This document shows, piece after piece, positions 17,100 through 26,041 of a stretch of 35,481 nt of DNA (positions are counted from its first letter, which is position 1; each line of letters starts with the position of its first letter). The translations under genes and the position numbers were made by a program. This DNA is from Bacillota bacterium. Its GTDB lineage: Bacteria > Bacillota > Bacilli > Bacillales_A > Planococcaceae. The notes under the pieces are model-generated. The model was not told where the DNA came from and made no database searches. It saw only the letters and a program-made list of their open reading frames with translations. The stretch lies in NCBI GenBank assembly GCA_023405135.1, contig JAEXYZ010000003.1, positions 1 to 35,481 of the forward strand, given 5' to 3'.

Positions 17100-17924
17100 T
17101 TATCTCTCCTTTAAAAAATAATTCCCTTCGCTTAAAGCAATCGTACGGTCTTTTTCATTTACTGCATGAAGTTTTACTAAAGAATAATAATCATCAACAA
17201 GCGTTTCATCTGCGTGTTCTGCTTCTACTAACACCGCAATTCCAGCAAGCTCACAATCAAATTCCTCAAGTAAATTTTTCATCCCGTTCATTGTACCTCC
17301 GACTTTCATAAAGTCGTCTGTAATTAGAACTCGTTGACCACTCTTCATACTACGTTTGGACAATACCATTGTCTGGATACGACGAGAAGACCCAGAAACA
17401 TAATTAATACTTACCGTTGATCCTTCTGTCACTTTACTGTCACGACGAACGACTACAACTGGTACATTTAAATGTCGAGCTATAGAATGGGCAATCGATA
17501 TCCCTTTCGTCGCAACCGTCATAATTACATCAATTTTTTGATCAGCAAATGCAGATGCAAATACTTTCCCAACTCTATTCATTAAGTCTGGATTTCCAAG
17601 TAAATCCGTCATAAATAAATATCCACCTGGTAACAAACGATCTGATTGGCTTAGTTGCGAAATTAACATTTGAATCACTTCACGAACTTCTTCATCAGAC
17701 ATTTTCGGAATATATTTTACTCCGCCTGCTGCGCCAGGTACTGTCATCAACAACCCGATTCCTTTTTCTTCAAACGTTTCTTTTACAATTGTCAAATCTT
17801 CACTTATGGATGATTTAGCAGATTGATAAGTTTCAGAAAAATAAGTTAGCGGGATCAGCTGATGTGGATGCTCTAGTAAATAATATGTCATATCAACAAG
17901 GCGTTCACTTCGCTTCCATTTCAT
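17100..17924 (-). CDS. purR: Purine operon repressor PurR
   Basis: PurR represses purine synthesis genes and is released by PRPP. The 274 residues have an N-terminal winged helix (about 1-75, RSERLVDMTYYLLEHP) and a C-terminal phosphoribosyltransferase-like domain with the PRPP-binding motif VLITDDFMKVGGTM near residue 200. The ribosome site TTAGGAGAGG precedes the ATG at 17924. Two TTCGT-containing sites lie upstream, at about 17979 and 18016, and could be half-conserved PurR boxes. I cannot support them beyond the core. Its ligand is made by Prs, encoded four genes downstream. Confidence 0.97.
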   Translation of the reverse strand: MKWKRSERLVDMTYYLLEHPHQLIPLTYFSETYQSAKSSISEDLTIVKETFEEKGIGLLMTVPGAAGGVKYIPKMSDEEVREVIQMLISQLSQSDRLLPGGYLFMTDLLGNPDLMNRVGKVFASAFADQKIDVIMTVATKGISIAHSIARHLNVPVVVVRRDSKVTEGSTVSINYVSGSSRRIQTMVLSKRSMKSGQRVLITDDFMKVGGTMNGMKNLLEEFDCELAGIAVLVEAEHADETLVDDYYSLVKLHAVNEKDRTIALSEGNYFLKER

Positions 17925-18055
17925 GTGATCCTCTCCTAAACTAAAGACTATTTTTATAATATAAAAAACCCTAACGAATCTTCATTCAGCAAGGTAGTAC
18001 TGAACAAAGTTTAATCACGAATATTTTATAGAAAAAGTAACATAAATGTACGCAT

Positions 18056-18922
18056 TTAAGCAAGTGGATTTCTCTCACCTAAGATTCGAACAGCAAATAC
18101 TTCATCACAGAAGCCTCTTAAACCATTATAAATTCGACTTAACCTTGACTCATTATCAACTAATCCAAACACTGTCGGGCCACTACCACTCATTAAAACG
18201 GCATCTGCACCAAAGCGTTTCATTTGTTCTTTAATCATAATAACTTCTGGATGCAATTTAAAGGTAACAGTTTCAAGGACGTTACCTACTGATTTACACA
18301 TTAACTCATAATCATTTGTTTCTATTGCTTCAATCATTTGTTTCGTGTTAGGATGTTCAACTTCATCAATATTAAGTCCACCATAAACTTGTGCTGTAGA
18401 AACACCAATTTTAGGTTTTGCTAGTACAACCCAGCATGTCGGTGGAGTAGGTAGGTTTTGAATTTTTTCACCCCGTCCTGTTGCTAAAGCGGTGCCTCCA
18501 TAAACACAAAACGATACATCCGAACCAATCTTCGCTCCTAGCTCAGCTATTGTATCAAGTGACAAACCTAAGTCCCAAAGCTCATTTAATCCTTTTAAAG
18601 TAGCTGCTGCATCACTACTACCGCCTGCAAGCCCCGCAGCTATCGGAATTTCTTTTTCTATTATGATAGACACGCCTTCTTTAATACCATATGTATCTTT
18701 AATAAGCTGTGCTGCTTGATAAGCAAGGTTTCGGCTATCATCAGGAATAAAACCGTTCGTGGAATTGATTGTAATCATGCCATCATGTCGAGATTCAAGA
18801 CCAATTCGATCTGCTAAATCGACTGTTGTCATAATCATTTCTACTTCATGGTAATTATCAGGACGTTTATATAAAACATCTAAAGTTAAATTTATTTTTG
18901 CTGGTGCTTTCACATAAAGCAT
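18056..18922 (-). CDS. ispE: 4-diphosphocytidyl-2-C-methyl-D-erythritol kinase
   Basis: IspE phosphorylates CDP-methylerythritol in the non-mevalonate isoprenoid pathway. The 288 residues are typical for this GHMP kinase. Motifs are KAPAKINLTLDVLYKRPD at the N-terminus, the ATP loop IPIAAGLAGGSSDAAATL near residue 95, and LMSGSGPTVFGLV near residue 245. The ribosome site GAGGAGGAAG precedes the ATG at 18922. It lies between sspF and purR, as in Bacillus. Confidence 0.97.
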   Translation of the reverse strand: MLYVKAPAKINLTLDVLYKRPDNYHEVEMIMTTVDLADRIGLESRHDGMITINSTNGFIPDDSRNLAYQAAQLIKDTYGIKEGVSIIIEKEIPIAAGLAGGSSDAAATLKGLNELWDLGLSLDTIAELGAKIGSDVSFCVYGGTALATGRGEKIQNLPTPPTCWVVLAKPKIGVSTAQVYGGLNIDEVEHPNTKQMIEAIETNDYELMCKSVGNVLETVTFKLHPEVIMIKEQMKRFGADAVLMSGSGPTVFGLVDNESRLSRIYNGLRGFCDEVFAVRILGERNPLA

Positions 18923-19050
18923 TCCGCTTCCTCCTCTAAACCAGGCAAACTATGCAGAATTGGTTATTACTGCATTTATTTTATCATACATAGATTTTTT
19001 CGCTTGTATTTGATTTGATAAAATATTAACAATTTCATAAAAATAAGTAA

Positions 19051-19087
19051 AAGCCAATAGGCCGTCTTCTATAGATAGTATTGGCTT
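19051..19087 (-). terminator. Possible terminator between sspF and ispE
   Basis: On the minus strand AAGCCAATA pairs with TATTGGCTT around a 19-base loop, then TTACTT. The T-tract is weak. The rest of 18923-19158 shows no gene. Confidence 0.5.
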
Positions 19088-19158
19088 ATAAATATTTCTT
19101 TTGCGGTACTTCGTATCCTCATTACAATTTATCTTACCGAAAGCTCAGCATTAGGTAC

Positions 19159-19200
19159 AAAGGAGCCGCCCCAAAATGACTTTTCGGACGACTCCTTTGC
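19159..19200 (-). terminator. Hairpin after sspF
   Basis: On the minus strand CAAAGGAGTCGTCC pairs with GGGGCGGCTCCTTTG through about 14 bp with several G.U pairs. It starts 13 bp past the sspF stop. Only three T follow, so termination may be inefficient or the hairpin may protect the transcript. Confidence 0.65.
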
Positions 19201-19213
19201 TATGTGTCAACTA

Positions 19214-19411
19214 CTATTTATTCAAATTGTTTTGGTTTGCTTGCTCTGCTAGACCTTGTTCGGCCATTTCAATTGCTCGCTTTACCATGTTACCTGCATC
19301 ACGTGCTTTTATTCCGCCCCAGCCTTCACGTTCGACTACATCATAAAATCCGAGTTCCTTGGCTATCTCTTCTTTTAGACGACTCGACATGATACCTCTT
19401 CTTCTGGCCAT
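19214..19411 (-). CDS. sspF: Small acid-soluble spore protein-like SspF
   Basis: SspF is a small forespore DNA-binding protein related to alpha/beta SASPs. I choose the ATG at 19411, which gives MARRRGIMSS and 65 residues, close to the 61 of B. subtilis. GAAGGAGGC lies directly before it, and a longer reading to 19483 would run through the promoter and the veg terminator. Motifs are KELGFYDVVEREGWGGIKA and RDAGNMVKRAIEMAEQ, the SASP-like DNA-contact helix. A sigma-G type -10 (CATACTA) lies at 19451-19457. It sits between veg and ispE, as in Bacillus. Confidence 0.93.
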   Translation of the reverse strand: MARRRGIMSSRLKEEIAKELGFYDVVEREGWGGIKARDAGNMVKRAIEMAEQGLAEQANQNNLNK

Positions 19412-19450
19412 GCAGTTTTGCCTCCTTCGAAATAAGTAGATTGACATTCG

Positions 19451-19480
19451 TAGTATGTGCAGGACAAAACAAAAAACACT
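19451..19480 (-). promoter_or_regulatory. Probable sigma-G promoter of sspF
   Basis: The minus strand has CATACTA at 19451-19457, a full match to the sigma-G -10. The best -35 is GAGTG, 19-20 bases upstream, inside the veg terminator; it is weak and one base too far. The expected start near 19444 gives a 33-base leader. Confidence 0.5.
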
Positions 19481-19499
19481 CATAAAAATGAGTGTTTTA
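19471..19499 (-). terminator. Intrinsic terminator of veg
   Basis: On the minus strand AAAACACTCA pairs with TGAGTGTTTT around a 6-base loop and runs into TTTTG. It starts about 27 bp past the veg stop and overlaps the sspF -35 region. Confidence 0.9.
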
Positions 19500-19525
19500 C
19501 AAAATATAAAAATAAGTACTAGAAA

Positions 19526-19786
19526 CTATTTGACAATTGCAACCTGCACATCATCTAAAAAAGTAATCTCTACTGCTTCTGTTAAAATATCTGTGTAGCT
19601 ATAAGAAACACGTTTACAAGAGTTATCTTCTTGATCGAGCTCAATAACGAATACTGCGTGATATGTTTCACTAAGTACACCGTCACACTCAACCGTTTTC
19701 TTGCGACCTCCGTTTGCTCTTAATCGCAAACGTTTACCCAAATGACAATCTAGAGACTTTTTAATGTCAGCTAACGTTTTTGGCAT
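19526..19786 (-). CDS. veg: Veg protein (biofilm-related, highly expressed)
   Basis: Veg is a small abundant protein of Firmicutes. In B. subtilis it stimulates biofilm matrix gene expression. I choose the ATG at 19786 (MPKTLADIKKSL), giving 86 residues, the same as B. subtilis. GTGAGGTG lies 9 bases before it. The upstream ATG at 19810 overlaps the -10 box of the promoter and lies before the expected transcript start, so it cannot be used from that promoter. Core motifs are LGKRLRLRANGGRKKTVE, FVIELDQEDNS and RVSYSYTDILTEAVEITF. Confidence 0.95.
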   Translation of the reverse strand: MPKTLADIKKSLDCHLGKRLRLRANGGRKKTVECDGVLSETYHAVFVIELDQEDNSCKRVSYSYTDILTEAVEITFLDDVQVAIVK

Positions 19787-19810
19787 TTTCGCATACACCT
19801 CACTATACAT

Positions 19811-19839
19811 AGTATAGTCTATCCTTTGTTATTTGTCAA
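19811..19839 (-). promoter_or_regulatory. Strong sigma-A promoter of veg (P1)
   Basis: On the minus strand TTGACA and TATACT are separated by exactly 17 bases. The start near 19804 gives a leader of only about 18 bases that is almost all ribosome site. Confidence 0.88.
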
Positions 19840-19850
19840 CAAATTATAAT

Positions 19851-19880
19851 ATTTTATCAGCAGACAATTATTTTTGTCAA
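19851..19880 (-). promoter_or_regulatory. Second sigma-A promoter of veg (P2)
   Basis: On the minus strand TTGACA and TAAAAT are separated by 18 bases, about 40 bp upstream of P1. Tandem promoters would fit the known high expression of veg. Confidence 0.55.
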
Positions 19881-19933
19881 CTTTTTTATACAAAAAATTT
19901 ATGGATTTTATATACTAAACCGACATGTTCATA

Positions 19934-20821
19934 TTATTGCCCATTGCAAAAATGCGTGTAAAGTGCATCGGCTAGCTGTCCAAATTCCCGTATTGATAAA
20001 GTTTCCCCTCTTCTAGTAGGTTCTATACCACTTTTCTCTAAAGCTTCAACTATTAGCTGTTTCTTTTCTTTACCTAATGTAAGTCCCGCTTGTAAGTTGT
20101 TTAAAATTGTTTTACGGCGCTGTGCAAAAGATGCGCGTGTTACTTCAAAGAAGAAATCCTCATCGATTACTTTAACTGGTGGCTCATCATGCTTAATAAG
20201 GCGAATTACCGCAGAGTCGACATTAGGTTGAGGTATAAACACCGTTTTAGGGACAACCATTGCAACTTCCGCTGTTACATAATACTGTATTGCTATTGAT
20301 AACGAACCATATTCTTTCGTTCCTGGTTTTGCAGTAATTCGATCTGCAACTTCCTTTTGCATCATTACAACAAATCCACGGATTGGTAGCCGGTCATTTA
20401 AAAGCTTCATTAAGATTGGCGTTGTTACATAATAAGGTAAGTTTGCCACAACCATAATATCATCTATATCTGGCATTTCATCTTTAATTACTTGTTCAAC
20501 ATCTGCTTTTAAAATATCTGAATGAACAATCTTTACATTATTATAAGGACTCAATGTATCTTCTAATACAGGTAATAAGCGTTGATCTATTTCAAAGGAA
20601 ACAACCTTTTTAGCTGCACGTGCAAGATGTTCCGTGAGTGCTCCTATTCCAGGTCCAACTTCAATGGCTCCGCTGTTTTCAGTTAAGTTCGCATGGCTAA
20701 CAATGTTACGTAATATATTAGGGTCAATTAAAAAGTTTTGACCTAAACTTTTTTTAAAGGAAAAACCATATTTATTTAATATTTCTTTCGTACGAATAGG
20801 TGTTGCGATATCTTTATACAT
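19934..20821 (-). CDS. rsmA: 16S rRNA dimethyladenosine transferase
   Basis: RsmA (KsgA) dimethylates two adjacent adenosines near the 3' end of 16S rRNA. The 295 residues are typical. SAM and catalytic motifs are KSLGQNFLIDPNIL, EVGPGIGALTEHLA and the NLPYYVTTPILMKLL catalytic NLPY box. The ribosome site AGGAGGAAC lies in the end of rnmV, and the two reading frames overlap by 8 bp, so translation is coupled. In B. subtilis yabG follows; here veg follows directly. Confidence 0.98.
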   Translation of the reverse strand: MYKDIATPIRTKEILNKYGFSFKKSLGQNFLIDPNILRNIVSHANLTENSGAIEVGPGIGALTEHLARAAKKVVSFEIDQRLLPVLEDTLSPYNNVKIVHSDILKADVEQVIKDEMPDIDDIMVVANLPYYVTTPILMKLLNDRLPIRGFVVMMQKEVADRITAKPGTKEYGSLSIAIQYYVTAEVAMVVPKTVFIPQPNVDSAVIRLIKHDEPPVKVIDEDFFFEVTRASFAQRRKTILNNLQAGLTLGKEKKQLIVEALEKSGIEPTRRGETLSIREFGQLADALYTHFCNGQ

Positions 20822-21380
20822 TTTGTTCCTCCTGATCTAATTGCGCCACTGCTTTACCGAATTGCTCTATAGTAATTTGGAACATTGTAAGGCGTTTATG
20901 CAATTGTTTGCCATTTGTCATTCCAATATTCAATAATTCACCTAAGCGTGTACGACGATTTTTCGCTTGAGGATGACCAATTAATCTTGCCGTTATTAAG
21001 TCTTCCATTGTAATATCTGACTCAATGATAGGGTTTGTATTTGGCGTATAGACATTTTTTAATGCTTCCCGAATATCTTCATCACGAGCATGCTCTATAC
21101 CAAGACCTTTACCATTTTTAGCAATAGTCTTTTCTTTTGCTAAAAATGCATGTTTTACACCCGGTATTCGTTCTTCAATAATAGCCCGAATTCGCCTTCC
21201 TGGGTAATCTGGATCTGTAAATATGATTACACCTCGTTTTTCCTGGGCATGAGCAATTCGACGAAGTGTTTCTTCGGATATCGCTGACCCATTTGTTTCA
21301 ATTGTGTCTGCATTTACAGCACGTTTTATCGCTGTTGTGTCATCTTTACCTTCTACTACGATGATTTCACGTATATTCAA
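20814..21380 (-). CDS. rnmV: Ribonuclease M5
   Basis: RNase M5 matures the ends of 5S rRNA. The 188 residues start with a TTG at 21380 (AGAGAGGT ribosome site). The N-terminal TOPRIM domain shows IIVVEGKDDTTAIKRA and the metal-binding FTDPDYPGRRIR. The C-terminal part (QAKNRRTRLGELLNIG onward) is the family-specific domain. It overlaps ksgA by 8 bp. Confidence 0.97.
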   Translation of the reverse strand: MNIREIIVVEGKDDTTAIKRAVNADTIETNGSAISEETLRRIAHAQEKRGVIIFTDPDYPGRRIRAIIEERIPGVKHAFLAKEKTIAKNGKGLGIEHARDEDIREALKNVYTPNTNPIIESDITMEDLITARLIGHPQAKNRRTRLGELLNIGMTNGKQLHKRLTMFQITIEQFGKAVAQLDQEEQNV

Positions 21381-21564
21381 AAATATACCTCTCTTCTAGA
21401 ACAATCTCAGATTATTTTACAGAACCTCAATGTTTTTAACAAGGATGTGAGGATTTATGATTTTTTCATACTTAATAATTTAATAACAAATTCACACCAC
21501 TGCTTCATACCTCAAGCCATTCTAGGAAAATACTCCTCTTTCTTAAGTTTCATCTCTTCTATTG

Positions 21565-21600
21565 AAAAAAGCTTTCCTGTCAGTCTACAGGAAAGCTTTA
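21565..21600 (-). terminator. Intrinsic terminator of the yabE-type gene
   Basis: On the minus strand TAAAGCTTTCCTGTAG pairs with CTGACAGGAAAGCTTT and runs into TTTTT. It lies about 52 bp past the stop at 21652. The rest of 21381-21564 holds no credible gene. Confidence 0.92.
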
Positions 21601-21651
21601 ACGTTACATTTTGGTTTTTATATCAACAAAACTAATTAGAACTTAATAGAA

Positions 21652-22854
21652 TTAATCTAAAATTTTAATGCGGACTTTTTTACGTCCCCAATTATTTGCT
21701 TGCTGCTTTGTTTGTACTAAAACGTCGATTTTTTTACCTTTAATCGCGCCACCAGTATCTCCGGCAATTGCATTTCCATAGCCTTCAACCCAAACCTTTG
21801 TCCCTAATGGAATAACACTTGGATCTACAGCTATAACTTTTAAATTAGAGTTTGAGTTTAAGTTAATTCCTGAAGCAGATACACCTGAACAACCATTACA
21901 ATTTGGCGTATAGGCTGTTGCAGTGACATAAAATTCTTTTCCGCTTCCAGCAGAACTATTACCACGAGAAACCTTTGCAGTGACTACTTTAGATCCAATT
22001 GCAACTACTTTCGTTTTAGGCTTCTGAATAACTTCTTCAGATTTTAATACTTTTTTTACTACTTTACCATTCTCTTTAGTAACTTCATAGGTACGAGAAA
22101 CTTTACCGTTCTCACCTTGTGTAATTACCTTTTCTTTTCCTTTAAGTAATGAAGAGTCTGATTTCGTTTCGACTGCGAAATCTAAAGATTCTTCCACTAC
22201 ATCGGTAACCTTTTCTACTCTAACGATTTTGATTTTATCCTCTGGAGTAATAACTTCCTCCAGATCGTTTTCAACACGATCAAACTCATCTAATCGAATA
22301 TCCTGTTGCTTTAAAAAGTTAGCGACCGTAGTCGAAGTGGACCAAACTTGTCTTTCTTTTAAGCCATCGACAAGCGTTAACTGAAACGCTTTTTGAATAT
22401 CGATTTTGTTATCTGCTCCTACTTCTGCATCCAAAGCAAGTGATACTTTATCATGCTCTGTTACTTCGATATTTGCTTCTTCCAAAATGTTCTTCACTTT
22501 ACTTTCAGTTGTCCATAATTTTGACTGATTTCCGTCAACTGAAATTGTTACTTCTTTTGCATGTTCCCAATTTATCGTCATTCCACTGACGATTTTAGTA
22601 TTCAGTGAGGGTGATACTTTATCATATTTCGAGACTGCGATATCTTTTTCTTCTAAAAGTTCGCCAACTGTATTTGCATGAGTTAATATTTTTTCTTCTT
22701 CCCCGTTTAAATTTAGCATTACAGAATCTTTAGATCCTAAATATAAAACGAAGGAAACTACTGTTACAAACAGGATAAGTGATACTACTCTTACCACTGT
22801 TTGCTTACTCCTCAATGATTCTAAGAACATGTTTTTCATGGAATTTTTTGACAT
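21652..22854 (-). CDS. yabE: YabE-type cell-wall protein with DUF348, G5 and 3D domains
   Basis: YabE-type proteins are exported or membrane-anchored peptidoglycan hydrolases related to resuscitation-promoting factors. I choose the ATG at 22854 (AAGGAGGCG before it), giving 400 residues; the ATG at 22911 lies inside the -35 box. Order: a short basic start, one membrane segment (VVSLILFVTVVSFVLYLG), three DUF348 repeats (about 45-215), a G5 domain (about 220-290), a linker, and a C-terminal 3D domain (about 310-400) with its three aspartates in VDPSVIP, AGDTGGAIKG and KIDVLV. A consensus sigma-A promoter precedes it. Confidence 0.93.
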   Translation of the reverse strand: MSKNSMKNMFLESLRSKQTVVRVVSLILFVTVVSFVLYLGSKDSVMLNLNGEEEKILTHANTVGELLEEKDIAVSKYDKVSPSLNTKIVSGMTINWEHAKEVTISVDGNQSKLWTTESKVKNILEEANIEVTEHDKVSLALDAEVGADNKIDIQKAFQLTLVDGLKERQVWSTSTTVANFLKQQDIRLDEFDRVENDLEEVITPEDKIKIVRVEKVTDVVEESLDFAVETKSDSSLLKGKEKVITQGENGKVSRTYEVTKENGKVVKKVLKSEEVIQKPKTKVVAIGSKVVTAKVSRGNSSAGSGKEFYVTATAYTPNCNGCSGVSASGINLNSNSNLKVIAVDPSVIPLGTKVWVEGYGNAIAGDTGGAIKGKKIDVLVQTKQQANNWGRKKVRIKILD

Positions 22855-22882
22855 GAAAAAACGCCTCCTTAACACTCGTTGG

Positions 22883-22911
22883 ATTATACGGGCTACTTTT
22901 CTAGCTGTCAA
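22883..22911 (-). promoter_or_regulatory. Consensus sigma-A promoter of the yabE-type gene
   Basis: On the minus strand TTGACA and TATAAT, both perfect, are separated by 17 bases. The start near 22876 gives a leader of about 22 bases to the ATG at 22854. Confidence 0.88.
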
Positions 22912-22986
22912 CCAATTTATCTTTTAAGAAAATGGTCCATTTATGCTAACCCTTCCTACACGCAGTATTGGAGGCGCTTTGGAAAT

Positions 22987-23757
22987 TTATTCATCGAGAT
23001 TGAAAAATTTGGTTGCATTTGAAGTTGTTGCCTTTGCAACTTCCTCAATCGTTAGCTCTTTTTGACGTGCAATTTCTTCTGCAACTAACGGTACAAAAGA
23101 AGGCTCATTACGTTTCCCACGATACGGGTGTGGCGCTAAATATGGTGCGTCCGTTTCAATCATTAAATACTCCAATGGAATTTCTTTTGCCACTTCTTTT
23201 GGCATTCGAGCATTTTTAAAAGTTACTGGACCACCTAAACTAATCATGAAATTCATATCAATACATTCACGAGCAGTTTCAACACTACCACTGAAGCAAT
23301 GCATCACACCACCGACAGTAGCAGCATTTTCTTCACGTAAAATCTTAACAACATCTCCAGTTGCTTCACGATTATGAATAATGATTGGTAAGTTTAATTT
23401 TTGTGCTAAATGAATTTGCTTACGGAACAACCGCTGTTGTACATCTTTCGGAGACTTATCCCAATAATAATCCAAACCAGTTTCGCCAATACCGACAACC
23501 TTTGGATGAGCGGCAAGTTGTTCAATCCATTGTAAATCTTCTTCAGTACAATCGATTGCATCAACTGGGTGCCACCCGATGACAGCATATATAAATTCAA
23601 ATTCATCTGCTAATTTCATTGCTCTCTCGATAGTTTTTCGATCGAACCCTACTACAACCATTTTTTCAACTTTTGCTTCAAGTGCTCTCTCGATTACTTC
23701 TTGCAAATCTTCGTCATACTGATCTGCATTTAAATGGACATGTGTATCTATAAACAT
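22987..23757 (-). CDS. dayD: TatD-family metal-dependent DNase
   Basis: TatD-family proteins are metal-dependent hydrolases with exonuclease or D-aminoacyl-tRNA deacylase activity, depending on the member; the B. subtilis counterpart is YabD. The 256 residues show the amidohydrolase-like metal ligands: FIDTHVHLNADQYDED at the start, GIGETGLDYYW near residue 92, IIHNREA near residue 127, and MIETDAPYLAPHP near residue 202. The ribosome site GGAGAAAAG precedes the ATG at 23757. It follows metG, as in Bacillus. Confidence 0.95.
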   Translation of the reverse strand: MFIDTHVHLNADQYDEDLQEVIERALEAKVEKMVVVGFDRKTIERAMKLADEFEFIYAVIGWHPVDAIDCTEEDLQWIEQLAAHPKVVGIGETGLDYYWDKSPKDVQQRLFRKQIHLAQKLNLPIIIHNREATGDVVKILREENAATVGGVMHCFSGSVETARECIDMNFMISLGGPVTFKNARMPKEVAKEIPLEYLMIETDAPYLAPHPYRGKRNEPSFVPLVAEEIARQKELTIEEVAKATTSNATKFFNLDE

Positions 23758-23961
23758 TTTCTTTTCTCCTAACGTCTATTCTATTTGATTGAAATGTTAC
23801 ATTGACAACAAATATATTACAGATATATATCGAGGAATATATTTTCGTGACAATGTCCTTATGTCAAAATATGCATTTTAGTATTTTTTCCCTATTTCGA
23901 CAACCAAAATTTACAATTTAATTTTTATAATATAGTTTTAATTGTATGAAAAATTTTGATT

Positions 23962-23998
23962 GAAAAGCCTGCTGAACATTGCATGTCCAACAGGCTAA
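23962..23998 (-). terminator. Intrinsic terminator of metG
   Basis: On the minus strand TAGCCTGTTGGAC pairs with GTTCAGCAGGCTTTTC, with one mismatch. It starts 15 bp past the metG stop. Confidence 0.85.
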
Positions 23999-24012
23999 TT
24001 AATTTAAACATA

Positions 24013-25977
24013 TTATTTTACTTTTGCACCATTTGCAAGCTTTGGATCTACCGTTGCTAATGTTAAAACGCCATCATGAGACCCTGCTAAAATCATTCCT
24101 TGTGAAAGCTCTCCACGTAGTTTTACAGGTTTTAAATTTGCCACAACGATTACTTTTTGACCGACTAACTCTTCCGGTTTGTAATATTGGGCAATACCAG
24201 AAACTACTTGACGTTGCTCATAACCAAGATCCACTTGAAGCTTTAATAATTTATCCGCTTTTGGTACAGGCTCACAGGCAGTAACAGTAGCCACCCTTAA
24301 GTCTACCTTCATAAAGTCATCAATTGTAATTTCAGGTTCATCTGGTACTTCAATCTTTGATTCCTTTACTTCTTCTTGTGGAGTTTTTACTGATGCTTGC
24401 ATTTGTTCACGAATATAAGATACTTCTACTTCTGTCTCTAGTCTAGGGAAAATTGGAATTCCTTTTTCTACTACTTTTATGTTTTCTGGAATAGTATTTC
24501 CGAATGTTTCAATTGTTTCCCACGCTAAATATGATTCATTTAGACCTAATTGTTGAATGATTTGTTTTGGTGTCGAAGTCATAAACGGTTGTAACATAAC
24601 TGCAATGTGACGTAAACTTTCTGCCAAATTTGCCATTACTGATGCTAATTTACCTCTATTTTCTTCATCCTTTGCAAGTACCCATGGTTGTGTCTCATCA
24701 ATATATTTATTTGTACGTGAAACAAGAGACCAAATATCTGATAACACAACGCTAAACTGCATTTTCTCCATATTTTGTTCATAGACAAGACGTGTTTGTT
24801 TTGCATGAATTTTTAAAGGAGCATCAAATTCAGTTTCTTCCAAACCTTTTGCAGGGATTATACCATCAAAGTATTTATTCATCATTGAAACTGTACGGTT
24901 TAATAGGTTTCCTAAATCATTTGCTAAATCAAAGTTCGTACGCTCAACAAACGATTCCGGAGAAAATACTCCATCTGCACCAAATGGTAGTTCACGAAGT
25001 AAGAAGTAACGTGTTGCATCTAAACCATAACGTTCGATTAACATCTCAGGGTAGACAACATTACCTTTTGACTTCGACATTTTGCCATCCTTCATCATAA
25101 TGAAACCATGTGCAAATACTTTTTTCGGTAGCGGTAAATCTAAAGCTATTAAGAAAATTGGCCAATAAATTGTATGGAAACGAACAATATCTTTACCTAC
25201 AACGTGTACATCTGCAGGCCAATATTTATTGAACAGTTCTTCATTATCAGAACCATAGCCTAAAGCAGTAATATAGTTAGTAAGCGCATCCACCCAAACA
25301 TATATTACATGCTTTGGATCTCCTGGAACTCTAATACCCCAGTCAAATGAAGTTCGAGATACTGAAAGATCCTCTAACCCTGGTTTAATAAAGTTGTTAA
25401 TCATTTCATTTTTACGTGATTCAGGTTCAATAAACTCTACATTTTCTTCGTAGTATTGAAGCAAACGATCTGCATATTTTTTCATATTAAAGAAATAAGA
25501 CTCTTCTTTTACTTTATGAACAGGACGTCCACAGTCCGGGCAGTTACCATCTACTAATTGTGTTTCCGTGTAAAACGATTCACACGGTGTACAATACCAG
25601 CCTTCATATTCACCTTTATAGATATCCCCATTATCTAAAAATTTCTGGAATATTTTCTCTACACTTTTTGTATGGCGTTCTTGAGTTGTTTGAATGAAAT
25701 CATCATAGGAAATATCCATCAAAGACCATAATTTTTTTGCTGCATCTGCAATTTCGTTCACATAATCTTGAGGATGCTTTCCTACTTCAGCTGCTTTTTC
25801 TTGGATCTTTTGACCGTGCTCGTCCATCCCTGTTAATAAACGTACATCGTATCCTCTTAAACGTTTATAACGCGCGATCGTATCAGATGCCACTGTTGTA
25901 TAAGCCGTCCCAATATGAAACTTTCCGCTTGGATAATAAATAGGGGTTGTTATATAAAATGTTTTCTTTTCGCTCAC
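24013..25977 (-). CDS. metG: Methionyl-tRNA synthetase
   Basis: This enzyme charges tRNA-Met. The 654 residues include a class I catalytic core with the HIGH-type FHIGT near residue 20, a zinc knuckle with two CxxC pairs (CTPC, CPDC) at about 128-147, and KMSKS near residue 300. An anticodon-binding helical domain and a C-terminal tRNA-binding domain (about 545-654, MKVDLRVATV) follow. The start is a GTG at 25977 with GGAGG about 10 bases upstream. A sigma-A promoter lies at 26013-26041. The leader is only about 29 bases, so no T-box is possible from that promoter. B. subtilis calls it metS. Confidence 0.98.
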   Translation of the reverse strand: MSEKKTFYITTPIYYPSGKFHIGTAYTTVASDTIARYKRLRGYDVRLLTGMDEHGQKIQEKAAEVGKHPQDYVNEIADAAKKLWSLMDISYDDFIQTTQERHTKSVEKIFQKFLDNGDIYKGEYEGWYCTPCESFYTETQLVDGNCPDCGRPVHKVKEESYFFNMKKYADRLLQYYEENVEFIEPESRKNEMINNFIKPGLEDLSVSRTSFDWGIRVPGDPKHVIYVWVDALTNYITALGYGSDNEELFNKYWPADVHVVGKDIVRFHTIYWPIFLIALDLPLPKKVFAHGFIMMKDGKMSKSKGNVVYPEMLIERYGLDATRYFLLRELPFGADGVFSPESFVERTNFDLANDLGNLLNRTVSMMNKYFDGIIPAKGLEETEFDAPLKIHAKQTRLVYEQNMEKMQFSVVLSDIWSLVSRTNKYIDETQPWVLAKDEENRGKLASVMANLAESLRHIAVMLQPFMTSTPKQIIQQLGLNESYLAWETIETFGNTIPENIKVVEKGIPIFPRLETEVEVSYIREQMQASVKTPQEEVKESKIEVPDEPEITIDDFMKVDLRVATVTACEPVPKADKLLKLQVDLGYEQRQVVSGIAQYYKPEELVGQKVIVVANLKPVKLRGELSQGMILAGSHDGVLTLATVDPKLANGAKVK

Positions 25978-26012
25978 GTAAAACTGCCTCCATTGCTAAC
26001 TGTATAATGTTT

Positions 26013-26041
26013 ATTTTATCTAAGTAAGAAATTTGTTTCAA
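26013..26041 (-). promoter_or_regulatory. Sigma-A promoter of metG
   Basis: On the minus strand TTGAAA and TAAAAT are separated by 17 bases. The start is expected near 26006. Confidence 0.6.

Noticed and set aside
17925..18055. Pair of PurR boxes before purR
   Set aside because: Two TTCGT cores are present, but the flanks do not match the box consensus and both face the same way.
21447..21635. Plus-strand frame of 62 codons starting with GTG between rnmV and the yabE-type gene
   Set aside because: It runs through the intrinsic terminator at 21565-21600 and has no family resemblance.
25978..26012. T-box riboswitch before metG
   Set aside because: The predicted transcript leader is about 29 bases, far too short, and no specifier stem or T-box sequence is visible.
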